A stretch of 64,000 nucleotides of DNA from Ceratodon purpureus. Taxonomy: Eukaryota > Streptophyta > Bryopsida > Pseudoditrichales > Ditrichaceae. The notes under the pieces are model-generated. The model searched no databases. It was not told the DNA's origin and worked only from the letters and a program-made list of their open reading frames with translations. The translations under genes and the position numbers were made by a program. The stretch lies in NCBI GenBank assembly GCA_014871385.1, contig CM026432.1, positions 248,001 through 312,000 on the forward strand, read 5' to 3'. Below, piece by piece: positions 13,673 to 26,442 of this stretch; position 1 is the stretch's first letter; each line of letters begins with the position of its first letter.

Positions 13673-14595
13673 CCCCTAAAAGACAAAGAGCCCACTAAGG
13701 GCTATTTTGGAGTTTGGGCATGTACATGTGACTTCAATTTAGATCAAGATTTTTTGAAACTTTTTGTGAATGTTTGCAATAGCAAGGACTCTAAGGGAAT
13801 CTTTTTTTTTTCAATTAGACATTTTTAAAATAGTTATGGTATCCAAAGTGAAATGTTTTGTTCAGTGGGCAGTTCGAGCAGCCATGCTAAATACATTTGT
13901 TACCTCTAAAATCATTTCTATAAATACTCAATGTTATCATCTTTGAGATTTTTTTTAAAAAGACTTCTTTCATTACAAACTGTTCACTTTAAAAAATATC
14001 AAAGTTTTCTCACTGTTTCGGACAATGTACTTGAAAAATTCTTCTTTCCTTCATAAAAGTTAGATTTTTTTTTTTTTTTACAAGTTTTCTATTTTTCACT
14101 TAAAGGATGTGCATCAATCTTTAGTTTGGCTGTTTGGATTGAGACTTTATGAAATAATAAAATTTCTTGGAAAGAAATATGAATTAGCATTCTCTTGCAT
14201 TCAACCCAATAAAAATATTGTTTCCAACATGCTACACTTGTTTTTTGTTTGTAATTTTTTTCTACAATTAGCTTACTTAGTCTTCTTTGTCATGCACCAA
14301 AAACTCCAAAATCCATAATGCAAAAAAACTAAGGGAAAAAAATGTTGGAGTGTGTCGACCTAGTCAAAAATTGTGTCAAGAAAAATTTGTTTTCAAATTT
14401 CAATCGCTATAATCTTCTGATCTATAAGGTCAATTATGATGAAATTTATTGAGTTATATACTAAAATAATATAATTGAAGATCTTGCGGTCAAAATTTGA
14501 AAATAATAATTTTTTTTAGTCATTCATGCTTTTTACATTTGAAATGACAGTTTTGGAGTGTTTTTTGGTGAAACATAGTCAAGAAACTTTAAGGG
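13673..14595. mobile_element. piggyBac-like non-autonomous element A
   Basis: The element begins CCCCTAAAAG and ends CTTTAAGGG, and is flanked on both sides by TTAA (13669-13672 and 14596-14599). A TTAA target duplication with termini beginning CCC is the hallmark of the piggyBac superfamily. There is no transposase ORF, so it would need help in trans. It is related to element B (59156-60905): both carry CATGCACCAAAA, CTAGTCAAAAAT and ATCTTCTAAT/ATCTTCTGAT blocks in the same order. Confidence 0.65.
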
Positions 14596-14732
14596 TTAAT
14601 TTTCTTCAATAATTTGAATTCTAGTTCTCTAGTTGAGATGCAGTAGTAGTTGTTGCATAGCTTCTTAAGCCGGTTATATTGGCAATTGAAGTCTGATTTA
14701 TTTTGCCACCACCATACGTTCTCGCTGAATGA

Positions 14733-15262
14733 TGTACAGTACCTTGTAACAAGTGTTGCAACCCCACTTTCAAACCTCACACTAAAACATTTATTACACT
14801 CACTACAACCATGTTGTCATAGTAAGGAATAACTTGGTATCACAAAAAGATAAGAAAAAAGGTCATTTAATATTTTATTTTGTAATCAAATCAAAATTTG
14901 GAATCATTATTAAAATTTTGAATTGCGACTGGACACAAAAATACCTAAGCATACCATTTTTTTTTATATCACCATATTGTTCCACATTACGACTTCTACC
15001 TTTTACCAAAAATTTGGATCCATGGCAGTTATTGGGTACCACATATGATTTTTTTCCAACAAAGGCCCAAAAGTTAGCAAATTAGCTCTATTTCATAAAC
15101 CGTTCATTTCTAACATACCAAATTTTGCCCAAAAATGCTTTATGTCCAAGCAGTGGCACATGCAAAATTTTATGGTCAACATCCTGTTGTAGTGAGTGTG
15201 ATAAATGTTTTAGTGTGAGGTTTGAAAGTGGGGTTGTAACACTTGTTACAGGGTACTGTACA
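14733..15262. mobile_element. Fold-back element with 77-bp inverted repeats
   Basis: 14733-14809 and the reverse complement of 15186-15262 match over 77 bp with about three differences; both begin TGTACAGTACC. The 376-bp interior has no coding capacity. A diverged, apparently one-armed copy lies at 9484-10055. This is a MITE or fold-back type structure; flanking target duplications are not obvious, so the superfamily is unassigned. Confidence 0.7.
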
Positions 15263-15937
15263 TATCCTAATTGGAAAGTTGGAATTAAGAATCGGTTGAT
15301 TACTGTGATTACATGGCTGGATCCTGCACCATTTGATGTGAATCTTGCACTGTTGTGATTAACTTGTGAACGCTCGGACATGTCCACAATCGCAGTGTAC
15401 ATGGTTCAAAAAACACCTAGCTTTTGACCTATTCCAATACTCTCAAGTTCAAGATCAAATTCAAAGCCTCAATAGACAACATCGCCCAATTCAAAGGCTA
15501 GTAGAATTCTACCTTTACCTTGAATGTAACGCTGAGAGCGACAACAGATAATGAGTCCCCTTTGTCCATCCGGACCTTGGATTTCTTCATCCTAAACAAT
15601 TACCAGGAGTCCTCACCCGGCGTTTCCCGAACACCATGTATAATACAATCTCTGCCGAATATATGGACGTGAACAAATGATGTCATGAACAGCCCAAATA
15701 AAAATAGGCTCTCTATTGGTCAAAGCCGTGACACGTGGAGCTTGTGTCTTTAGTTGAGGAAGCTGGAACAACAAACCCCAAGCTCTACACCAAAAACTGT
15801 TATGGACCAATGAGATTGCGTTCCCTTATTTAATTGAACACCATTTCAACTTTTTGATGTATATTCTTTGTGTACTTGAGGCGTATTTCTACTAGTGGGT
15901 GTATCTAGTACTTTAGCCTGGTGGTCATACCTTAGAA

Positions 15938-16032
15938 CTGACATGAGTGACATGGGTGACATTGGTGACATGGGTGACATGGGTGACATTGGTGACATGG
16001 GTGACATGGGTGACATTGGTGACATTGGTGAT
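15938..16032. repeat. 9-bp tandem repeat, GGTGACATN
   Basis: Ten or so consecutive 9-mers of the form GTGACATGG / GTGACATTG form a microsatellite-like minisatellite. The repeat length is a multiple of three, but there is no surrounding open frame that makes it coding. Confidence 0.85.
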
Positions 16033-16299
16033 ATAAGTTCTGGGATGTAAGTCTGTCATTTCAGGTGAGCAGAGAGTGCTCAGTGCTGGCCTCTTTTACA
16101 AGCTTCCTTCCTTACTTTCTCTCTCTTGCAGTACTGCAGAGTACAGAGTTGGCCTGCCTTTGAGACGAATCTGCATCTGCCACCATCCTCCTCGCTTATT
16201 GTGAAGCATCCAAAGCCAGCCTCACTCCCTCAGCCCCAGCCTGAGACTTAACTTAGCTCATACCCACATAATTCCATTTTCCTAAAAAGCTCACATACG

Positions 16300-19200
16300 G
16301 TTATAGAAGAACTCTAACTCCAAAGGTCTACTTCATATTAATTATTCATAACAAATTCTATGTTTTCAAAGTATCAAGACATGTGCAAAATTTCAATATC
16401 TACTAAAGAAAAGGTCAGTTATTTACTTTCCAATATAAGTTCAATTTTTAATTTAAAAAGAACACTCCAAATCCTCTATTCTAGGCATCATAAATTGAAA
16501 AAGTATAACATTAAAAGTGAAGAAAAAAAATCTATACCTTGCATTATAGAACCAATTTACTCAAAAAAATTGTAGAATGACTTTTTACTAAATTTGCAAT
16601 GAGATAGTCTAATTCTTTATTTATACAATCTTTTCAATGTTGCATATTATTATATCAAATCTTAGATGTAGAAGACTTATATAGCTTATTGAAAACCAAC
16701 TTGCAACCATTAAAGGTTAGAAACATTGTAATTACACATATTAAATTTCTTATAAAAAGAATTTGGCATTAAATATCAATACAAATGTAGTGTATATGTT
16801 CATAGATGCTTCTTCTTGGTTTAAGTAAAATACATTTTAATAAGAAAAGACTTGAGAGATTCATTTTCAATGAATGTGGTGAGTTAAAAAATATATATCT
16901 TAAATCGACATTGGAATCAATTATTTATAAGTGAATTAATTGAAGATATGTACAGAAAAACTAGATGAGATAATTTCATGTAAAGGACCTACCACAAATC
17001 TTCTACCATACCTAGTGAGAAAAAACTTAGGTCTCCAAATGATGCCAAGGAACTGAAATGTCTCTTTAGTCTATCATTGAAGCTATGTCTACAAAACATA
17101 GGCTAATGAGATAGACTTACTTTTCACTGTTGAAAGTAAACACTTCAATAACAAATATTCAATAACCAAGAAGCTCTAATCAAATTAATTCAAGCTTGAA
17201 ATGTAATTGTAATAGTTAAATCTTATAAATGGTCTTTGCTAAGTTATGAAAACATTTGTTGGCATGAGAGTGTATATAATCCATGAAGCTAGTTCAATTT
17301 TCAACCTTAAAAGACTTATTTAAAAGATATATTATATGTAGTAACTAAGCACTCTTAAGTCAGCAATTGCAGAGTGAAAAGAATCTTGTGAACCAACAGC
17401 TAGCTTCTACATGTAACAAAAGGCATTGTTGTTGTTCGTTAAAATTTATGAACTCACTTTGGTTGTTGAAAAAATTCAATTAACCAATGAAGATAATTTT
17501 TTTATTTAACCAAGGTTGGTCTTGCATTCAATGAGGCAAAGTGTTGGTGATTTTCTAGTCTTTTTTTGTGGAAAAGGATAGACATGGCGTGTTGAATGGC
17601 AATGGTGTTCACAAATTTTAAAAGTATTTCTTACAATGTAATTTAGATATTTTGAATTTATTCTCAAGTAGAGTCATTGATGGGATATGTGCAACGCATC
17701 TAACACAAGTTGTAATGAGGATGAGAGGGTCTATTTTCCAACCTCTAGCGGCAATACCTTCAATAAATGATTTGTATTGATTGATTTTTGCATCAACGGC
17801 TTTTGGTGAAAATCTAACGTTATAGTATGTGAATCCAACAATTGTATGGTAGAATTCTGTTCAACATTTGTGGGTGGTTTGTTTTGATAAGGTAGCCTTT
17901 TAACATGTAGTGTGCCATCCATGAATCTAGCATTATAGTGACATCTTTTTATACCACATGTGCAAGGAGATAATCAATTGCGGAGTGTATTTTTTTTGTA
18001 GGATGTTGTTAAAGGTGCATGCATTCATGAGAATGTAAAATCAAGATCTTTGGGATCAGACAGTGGGTGTAATTAGTTAATATGAGGTGTACTCGCATGG
18101 TGTAGTACTACCATCTTTCAGTAGTGTGTTCTTATAGACCATATTGCTTAGTTATATCTTTTAGTTTGAAGGAAATGCATATGTTGTTGTCTACACCTTA
18201 TTTGCTCTTTAAAACTGGATAAGTCCTCCATCTACAACATTTCCTACATTAATGGTATATCATTAAAAGTGCTTATGCATCACTAAGTACATAATTGAAA
18301 GAATCTGATTAATGGGCTTGAAACTTGGACTTAATTTATTTGATACACAAATTCCAACCAGTACATTTGAATTCATGGTTTGGCAACTTATATTGCATAC
18401 ACAACAATTACAGTTTAATTATCAATCATTCCAAAAAAATGTATGAATTGTAAAGTACCATGACTATATTATCTATCCCCAGTAGAATGACAAAGTTATT
18501 ATTTTTTGGTATATTGTCTTTTCAAACAAAGATACAAGATACTTGATCAATGAATACTTTATTCACTTGTTCTTCTTTAAATTATGATGGTAGTAGTTCT
18601 TCTTGCACTATTGTTCAATAACCAGTTGCATTTTTATGTTTACCCCTAAAGCTCTTGGATTACATCTCATAAGAAAACTACTCCAAAGTAATTGTTGATT
18701 TACTACAAAAAGTATATATGTTTAAAAAAAACATTTTTTGATGCTTTTAACCATAGGGATTTTAACTAAATAGCTACAGCAGATAGTACATAAATATTTA
18801 TTTCATTTAAATGCAAAAATTGGAAGTGTTTAAGGAATAAATTTAAAAAAAATAAAGAGAGCAAAGAATGGTTTCCAGAGGAGACCGACGTGAACCAAGT
18901 GTCTATTCAACCCACCGCCAATCCAATACCCACATGAAAAAGATATGGAAATAAAGATCTATGATCCTCTTTTGAGATCAAATATTGAAAGATATATATT
19001 GGGGGAAACTAAACAAATATAATTTTGTATTATCTACAATTCAGCATGCACACTTTGATTCTTTGTAGATAGATAGTCTTGCATTATGAATTTTCGAAGT
19101 TTTGACCATCACACATAATACTAAGTTATTTACTTGTACAACAAATCCTTCAACATATAAGATATATAGCACACTAACAATTATACTTGAATAAGTGCAT

Positions 19201-20860
19201 AGCATTGCCTAAATACATTTTATTTTATTTTTAAACTTTTTATTTCAATCAAATTCCAAATTAAATGATCAATATATAGGTAATTATTTTTTATTGAAGA
19301 TAAAACAAATAAAGGTGAAAAAGAAAAAAATGTCTAAAATATATATATGAAGGAGTATTTTCTTTCTTTGAACTACATTTAGTATGGTGAGATAACTTTG
19401 ACTCTTTTTGGGGTGAAATATTTGTGACATGGAAACTTTTACTTGTAATCATGGATATTTATTATACTTAGCACTTGCATAAAAAAATCAAAGATAAATG
19501 AAGGGTGTAGCATATCCAACAAGACTATCGCATCGAGTAAAAAAATTACTTAGTGATAGTAAATAAGTTTTTTGATGATTGATGCAAAAAATTGAAGTAT
19601 ATCTACAAAGATGTTATTTTATACACTCAAAAAAATCTAGATATATTCTCAAAAAGCCTATTCTATGATTATTTCTATTTTTGATAGTAAATTATTAGCA
19701 TATACAAAAGTGATTATCTTATGTTACAATTACTTTGAATTATTTTATACATAGAAAAGTGCACTTTGTTTTAATTCTAAAAGTACTTTAAGTCTTCAAT
19801 AACATTCTAGCCATGTTTATGAAATTAATCAAAATTTTGGTTTATCTTTGGGCTATCCCACACTATGGTCAAAGCTTAAATGCCCATCTAATTCCAACAA
19901 TTTAAATGCAAGAATGTCCAAAATTTGGCCTCTTTGCTTTCAAACTAGAGGCCAAAGTTTAAAGCAGGTGCCCTTCATTGGGCCTATAAAGCAACATTCT
20001 TAGAGATTATTTTCTCCACTAAGGTAATCTATCAATGAGACTTGGGTTGCCATATTTGATCATTCCAAACTTTTATTTAGAACTTGTAGATGGTTTTCAA
20101 AAGAAAATATACATAAGATAAGAAAGTTCTTGGGCTATTGACTAGTAGTTATGATTGACAAACTTTGACATGCCATATTAATTAAACTTTTGACATGCTA
20201 TATCAATTAAACTTTTGACAACCATCAGTATTGGACCTATAATGGTCTATAATAAACCAAATTTGAATTAGTCATAATTTTGTCAAAATAGTGGATTTAT
20301 TACCAAAATAATGTGCACATATTCTTCATTAATGTAAAAACCTTTGTCTATTTTTCAATTTTTCAAATTTAACTTAATTTTTTTTTCCTGCCAAGTTTCC
20401 AAAAATCTTTTGAAAGTTCAGCTCACAGTTCTTACTGTCTTGGAATTAATTTTGTGATTGACCAAAGACTTCAATTTGTATATTTTGGTATTTTTTCAGC
20501 CCAAGACTTTGAACCCTGGCCTCCTTTTGGGCTAAAATTTTGATGGTATACCTCTCACCTTGGTTATAGTGTAAAGTAGCCTTAAAGCATCCTTAGCAAT
20601 GCCCTTCAAGCCGAGCCTCGAGAAATGCTTTTCCGGTCTCCAAATTTCAAATTTCCCGACCGGCAATAGAGGGCTCCCACCGTTGCTTCTCAAACCAGAC
20701 TTGCCATTCTTGCCCTCCACCTGTCCCCCACGACGCGGTTACAGTGTCGTCTCCCTCCCTCTGTTCCTATGTTTTTTAGAGAAGAAGTGTGGTTTAGGTT
20801 TTTTTAGACATATTTTATTTTTTTGCTACTCGCTTGTCGTTGATAAGGATGTGCGAAATG
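16300..20860. other. Long AT-rich gene desert
   Basis: About 4.5 kb of very AT-rich DNA. Open frames are short and A/T-codon biased with no domain-like content. A small direct duplication is visible at 20165-20220 (two copies of a unit containing TTAAACTTTTGACATGC). No RNA gene or inverted repeat seen. Confidence 0.5.
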
Positions 20861-20878
20861 GACGCCTAGAGGAAGTTA

Positions 20879-22012
20879 AAGTCTTTATTTAGCACCATTT
20901 AAATATTATCAATGCTTTGGATGATTTTGTGAGTCAACATGTGACATTGATCACATTAGTCAACATAAAAGGACATAAGTTATATTAGTCATTGTTAGTT
21001 TGGGTTAGGGCATGGTGATATCTAAGAACCAGGGGTTGGAGAAATCAAGGAAAGTCAGGGAAGATGAGGGGTTAGGGGCGTCCCGAGTAGGTGAAAGCAA
21101 AAGAGAGGGGGAATAACTGAGGGTAATGTTGTTTTGCTATAGTAGAGAGTGTACAAGGGGTCCGGTCACAAGCCAGTGAGGAAACACATGGACAGTTGGG
21201 AAGTAAGGGAGTTAGGCTGTGACGTCCTAACCAGTCTCAGTAGTCAGTGTGCGACCAAGAGCGACCTAAAAACTAGAGCAAGCAAACAAAGCAGGCCTCG
21301 GGAGTCCGTGTGTGACTGAGAGCAATGTAAGAGCAAGCAAATAGAGCAGGCCTTAGGAGTTAGTGGAAGACCGAGAGCAGTCTAAGAGCTGGAGCAAGCA
21401 AAGAGAGTGTGGGAAGTGTGAGGACATACACGAGATAAAGAATACAACTTATATAAAAAGAGGGCGGCCATGGAGTCCAAAGTTAAGAGGGACTTGGGCC
21501 CAGCGTCAAGCGCTGGGCAAAGTACATGAGGTGATCACTAGGACCGGGATTCAACTTAAAAAATAAGAGAGTGAGTTTTGCTCCATTGTCTATCCCTCTG
21601 ATGCTATTTTGGTCCTACATCTATGCTAAATCTCCTAGTTGCACCATCGTCCTTATCTTCACTAGTCAAATTGTCTTTCGCTTCCAAATTGGTTCTTATT
21701 TGCAAAAATGTCCTTGGTTGCTGAGTTTAATCGGACAACATTCACAACCTTTCAAATCTTATGTAACTCTCAAACGTGAAGCTTTTAGGTTTCGAGATTT
21801 TTTATTGAGTTTCAATACCATGTAATACATGTTCTATTAAAGTTTGTAAGCATTAGACACATTTACAACTTTTTACGACTTTTAGATCCTAAAAACTCCC
21901 AAATCCCCAAAAACTTGAAAAAGGTTGGATAATATCCAATAATTCATCTTAAAGTCTTATTTAGCACCATCAGAAGATTATCGTTGCTTTGGATGATTGT
22001 GTGAGTCAAACA
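20879..22012. repeat. Segment bounded by about 60-bp direct repeats, with an internal tandem triplication
   Basis: 20879-20938 and 21954-22012 are alike (both contain TTTAGCACCAT, then GCTTTGGATGATT and TGTGAGTCAA) in the same orientation about 1.07 kb apart. Between them, 21235-21410 holds three imperfect copies of a unit of about 60 bp built from AGAGCAAGCAAA and GCAGGCCT. The flanking pair could be short terminal repeats or a duplication scar; no coding content is evident between them. Confidence 0.45.
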
Positions 22013-22239
22013 TATCAACATGAATTATTGTAAAAATAATATAGTAATAAAATTTTAACATGAATTATTGAGGAGCGTTAAACCAGCCTCTGAAGCTCCA
22101 CCCCGCATCCCCCCAACGTTGACATCCCTCCTTGTCGGCGCAGCCTTACACCCGCGCACAATTCCAACTCACCCAAGTTAGGCTCTGCTGCCTCCCCTAA
22201 CCCTAACGGTTTCCCTTAATCTCATGTACAAGATTTCTT

Positions 22240-22560
22240 ACTCTAGTGGTTGGCAAGCGAGGGCGGACATTTGAAGGGGCCAGGAGCGTCGTTTCGAGCT
22301 GGCGTAAGCCGGTGCGAGACAAAAATGACTGCGGGCCCGCCAAACTGGACGTAGCTTGTACGTGAGCGGAGAGCGGAGAGCGGAGAGCGCAGATTTGGAG
22401 AGCGGAGAGCACAGAGTGGGGGACAAAACCTAAAAATAGCATTTTTTTTACTAAAAATAAATTATAAAATTAGAAGATTCGAATATTCCCAGTATATTTT
22501 TGGAAAGTTGCTAATTTTAGTAATTTTATTGACCCTATAACCGTGGACTAATTACAGTAT
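22240..22560. repeat. GAGCGG-microsatellite repeat, inverted relative to the copy at 58.35-58.50 kb
   Basis: TACGTGAGCGGAGAG followed by GAGCGGAGAG iterations (22359-22410), then about 150 bp later GACCCTATAACCGTGGA (near 22530). The reverse complement of 58375-58490 shows the same blocks in the same order, so these are two copies of one dispersed repeat in opposite orientation. Confidence 0.6.
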
Positions 22561-22864
22561 TTTCATTGAATTTGTAGTTCGTTTTCTCTTTTCTTGGTGA
22601 TTAATTTTTTAACGTGCACCAATTACTATGCTCCAGCTCCTTCTAACTAGTTCAGGCATACATTAATTCCCCTTATCTCCTCAAATTTATATGCAAATTA
22701 CCGCTTAAAATGTATTGGTATTGAAGCTCTAAAGAGGGATAAAGTAACATTTAATATCGTAACATTTTCTTAACATGTTAGAAATCATCCGCCATGGTCT
22801 ACATGGTTTATTTTTTTATTTTTTTCATATTACCCTTCATTACTCTATCTGTCTTTCCTTTCCA

Positions 22865-23190
22865 TTAATTCTAGTTCATTTTCTCTTTCATTTTATTCTC
22901 TTTCATTTTATTTTCTCTTTCATTTCATTTTCTCTTTCATTTTTTTTTATCTTTTTTTTTTTTTTTTTCTCTCTTTCATTTTCTTTTCTCTTTCATTTTA
23001 TTTTCTCTTTCATTTTATTTTCTCTTTCATTTTATTTTCTCTTTCATTTTATTTTTTCTTTCATTTAATTTTTTCTTTCATTTTATTTTCTCTTTCATTT
23101 TATTTTCTCTTTCATTTTATTTTCTCTTTCATTTTATTTTCTCTTTCATTTTATTTTCTCTTTCATTTTATTTTCACTTTCATTTTCTTA
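22865..23190. repeat. 17-bp pyrimidine-rich tandem array
   Basis: Repeats of CTCTTTCATTTTATTTT (17 bp), with a few variants and a poly-T interruption near 22955-22968. The plus strand is nearly all pyrimidine plus A. A 97-residue open frame across it is a low-complexity artefact. A long poly-T run follows at 23272-23305. Confidence 0.9.
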
Positions 23191-23271
23191 GTCGCCTTCA
23201 TATTATTTTCAACCTTAATATTAATTTTTGCTTTTGTTTACTTTTATTTTATTAATTTCATTTTTTATAAT

Positions 23272-23308
<37 letters not shown>

Positions 23309-23550
23309 TTTATAAATTTTTTTCTTTTATTTTATTATTTTTAAATTTTAAATGCTAAATGACTTCTGCTCAACCCTCATCCTTTTGCATTCAGTTGAAG
23401 ATGATGACAACTTTCAAATGAATGAATAGCCAATTTTCAAGGGCGCCAAGCATCTTCTTCAGGGATATTTAAGATAAGAGTAGGGAATGTCTCTGCCTCT
23501 TTTGTGTTGGTGTTATGTGAAGCTCTTTTCCGTAGTGCGGGACAGCAGCT

Positions 23551-24003
23551 ATGGAAGACGTCAGAGATATTGTTGTTTCACTTGCTGACGATGTTTGTCC
23601 ATTTCAACCATATGTTGAGGTGGAGGACGAAGAAGAGGTGATGGCCAACAGCCAAGGGCGTCCTTCGACAGCGGATGTTGACGTACAACCGGATGTAAGA
23701 GCTGACCCTCCACGTTCAAAAAATTCGGATGATATCAGAGTGCTGGAGAAGAACGCAGATGTGCCTTTGCAACCACATGCATACTCGAAGGTTGGAAAGA
23801 TCCCAAGGGGAACCTATTCCAGGGAATCAGTTAATCGGAGGCGGGGAGGTGGGCCATTGCTGAAACGTTCATACCAAGGACACGCTCCAAGTGTGGGAAC
23901 GAAAGTGAATGCGAATGTAGTTTGTCCTGTAGTACAGTCAGCGGCTGGCAGTCCTGCTGATAGTGTAGTGGGCAACCCTAAACGTGTTAGGTTCGAAGAT
24001 TGA
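23551..24003 (+). CDS. Hypothetical 150-aa protein
   Basis: The ATG is in a fair context and the frame runs 150 codons to TGA. It begins with an acidic stretch (EVEDEEEV near residue 30), has an Arg/Gly-rich middle (NRRRGGG near residue 92) and ends PKRVRFED. The composition suggests a soluble, possibly nucleic-acid-associated protein; no domain is recognised. A TATTTAAG sequence about 80 bp upstream could act as a TATA box. It lies 124 bp outside the left end of the CACTA element. With that element removed it would face the Mutator-like transposase tail to tail, so it could be the second gene of the same transposon. An exon of a longer gene or a chance frame cannot be excluded. Confidence 0.45.
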   Translation: MEDVRDIVVSLADDVCPFQPYVEVEDEEEVMANSQGRPSTADVDVQPDVRADPPRSKNSDDIRVLEKNADVPLQPHAYSKVGKIPRGTYSRESVNRRRGGGPLLKRSYQGHAPSVGTKVNANVVCPVVQSAAGSPADSVVGNPKRVRFED

Positions 24004-24126
24004 GACATCTAATAACAAGTATATGTTTGCTGTAATAAAAGATACATGTCAGGGGATACGAAGTATATAGTGCACTTGTTCAAGATAGAATGTTTTCAAA
24101 TAGAGTGCAATCAATGAGAACGACAA

Positions 24127-24147
24127 CACTAGTCCAATAGTGGGACT
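24127..24147 (+). repeat. CACTA left terminal inverted repeat
   Basis: 21 bp starting CACTAGTCC, preceded by target duplication CAA (24124-24126); one mismatch to the right end. Confidence 0.95.
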
Positions 24148-25593
24148 TCCACACTAGCAGGGTCACACTCAGCTGGAGGCATGAGTGCTGTTTTGACAGC
24201 CCAGGCAGAGTTCACTTGGGCGGGGCCAATGAGGTGCAGGGGCGGTGGGAAGTTACTGTGCGTGAGACGACTTCTACCCCCCCCGTCCCTTAAGCGAAGG
24301 CTCTGTGCTGACGTGGAAATTTAAATAAATGGTCGGGTGGACAGGTGTTCTGCCGCAATGGAGACTCACGAGGGCAGCATGTGTGGGGCAGGATTTCCAG
24401 TGGGTTTGTGTCTGACCGGGGGTTCCTCGGGCCATGGGATGATAGGATGAGTTTTTTGGGGGTGGGTATCAACAGCGGGCGGGTATCTGAGGTTCATAGA
24501 ATGCATGCATGGGAGACGGCCTTAGTGGACCACATTCGGAGAGTAGTTCCAAGGGTGGTGAAGTGATATTCAAATTAGCTTACTTTGTGAGAAGAAATCA
24601 GAGATTGTAAACAATGAAAGACACAAACATCACACAGGAAACACAACGGATGGAATCGACGAAACGCAGTGTGCAAAGAGAGAGGGATGGAACAGATACG
24701 GTGTGAGGACTATTGAGTCCATCGCCATGATCTAAGTGGAAGAAGATACGAAGGCAAACCATGCAGGAATGCAAGGAAACAAACTGAACAAATCAAGGAA
24801 TTTAGAAGGGAGTAGGATCACCGTCATGTATTTCCAAGAAGCGGCAGCCCTTACAATCGTGAGATTACTTGATCCAGCTCGGTAAAGGGATAGAATGCCA
24901 CAACCATGTATGCAGCTATGAACCACTCTCGGAGTCCAAAATGTGAACTGTGATGTGGTACGTAATGTCGCCAAAAAATTGGTCCACTAAGGACGTGATG
25001 TCTGTTCGGGCTAAGCAGAATTGTCCAAAACGAGCTGAGAGCCATATGTCTGTATGTACACTACGAAGTCACTGTACAAGGGTCCATCGTTCCTCCACTA
25101 AGTAAACCTGTGGCATCCATACCAAAAAGCCAGAACGATCTCGAACCCGGGGAGTACACTAAAGGAAAAGAGGAGTGTTTCGCCACAACGTCCAGCGACT
25201 CCATGCAGTCAAAGACACCTGCTGAGAAGGGGAAGCCTACTGGAGATCGGAAACTTCAGAGCCGTCACAAGTCCGCGCCATGTAAGGTGGTTGCGCTCAG
25301 TAGTCCCCACCGAGGAGCCCTGAGAAGCCACAAAAACGTTCGGTGAGCGGCCTAGCGTGCAGAAGGAAAAATATGCTAGAGAGGAGACACGGAAGCGGGG
25401 ATGGACTGGGTACAGGGATGAGGACGTACCGGAAGACATGGTGGCACATTCAGAAATGCAACGTGGGATGGAACCAAAGGCACAGGAGGGGCTGAGAACA
25501 GACATCGGGGACTGAAAGAAAACATAAGAGGGAAGCGACAGAGGACGATGGGTAAGATACTTACGAGCCCGGGGTATGCACAAATCACGAGAA

Positions 25594-26442
25594 TCATGTC
25601 CGTGCGGGGGAAGGCTGACGATCATAGAAGGCTCCACCCGCAAGTGACGTCAGCTGGATCTTACCCTCGGCATTGGAGAGGGGGTCGACGAGCGCACCTT
25701 CCTCGCGGGGAGAAGCAGCCATGGCGATGTCATGCACTCCTTCCCCGTAGGCAGGAGTGTCCATGTCCATGTCTCCGAGGGTTTCGCCGTCAAAGAAGCC
25801 CGCAGCATCAATGCCTTCGCCTCCTTCCCCGACAGAGTCAGAGACGTCCATGGCCACAGGCGTATCGTCCACGGTGAAGGCTTGGACCTGGTCACTTTTT
25901 TGTTCGCCATGGTGCTCAGGAGAGGCCGCCAGCTGAGCATCAACATCGGACGCCACAGATGTTGGAACCGGGCCCGGAGGAGGCGACGGAGGTGGCGAGT
26001 GACGCTTTGGGGGAGTGACATTGCCACAGTCCAGGGCGAAGGGGGAAGTGCCGGAGTCGCCAGGCTCCACTTCCAGGCTGCGAGGTGACGAGAGAGGCGA
26101 CAATGGCGAGGGATCCCACAGTGACCGAGGGGAGGAATCAGAGGTCGCGCCATCCGCGGAATCCGATACGAGTAAAGGAAAAGCCGAGCAGCTACCGCGC
26201 ACTCCCAATGTGGAATCCAGCTCCTCGCAAAACTCGGAGTAGGGGTAGCCAGCGCAATACCCCATCAGGCGGACCTCGCGGTAGCACTCATCTGTCCACT
26301 TGAAATCGCATGAATCAGACAGAACCTTCCCGAGGCAAGGGAGATTCGGCAACCACTTCTTATTTGTGTTGGAGTTCTTTGCATTGCGGTTGAAGAAGAC
26401 CACGGAAAGCCACGCAAGGAGGGAACCCTTCTGAACATCCAT
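25594..26442 (-). CDS. Unassigned acidic Pro/Ser-rich ORF inside the CACTA element
   Basis: A start ATG at 26442 in strong context (GCCATGG) opens a 282-residue minus-strand frame. Residues 1-90 are ordered-looking and Cys/Trp/Tyr-containing (FNRNAKN, KWTDECYREVRL, YCAGYPYSEFCEEL). The rest is a long Ser/Pro/Asp/Glu-rich tail (PPPSPPPGP, then DMDMDTP). A donor-like G|GTAAGA near 25665 suggests the first exon may end there and the gene continue leftward; I could not follow it. The pattern of a small folded region plus an acidic, proline-rich tail would suit a regulatory protein, but no family is recognised. It lies downstream of the B3 gene on the same strand. Confidence 0.4.
   Translation of the reverse strand: MDVQKGSLLAWLSVVFFNRNAKNSNTNKKWLPNLPCLGKVLSDSCDFKWTDECYREVRLMGYCAGYPYSEFCEELDSTLGVRGSCSAFPLLVSDSADGATSDSSPRSLWDPSPLSPLSSPRSLEVEPGDSGTSPFALDCGNVTPPKRHSPPPSPPPGPVPTSVASDVDAQLAASPEHHGEQKSDQVQAFTVDDTPVAMDVSDSVGEGGEGIDAAGFFDGETLGDMDMDTPAYGEGVHDIAMAASPREEGALVDPLSNAEGKIQLTSLAGGAFYDRQPSPART

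Noticed and set aside
22775..23068. Phe/Ser-rich 97-residue frame
   Set aside because: Translation of the 17-bp pyrimidine-rich tandem repeat.
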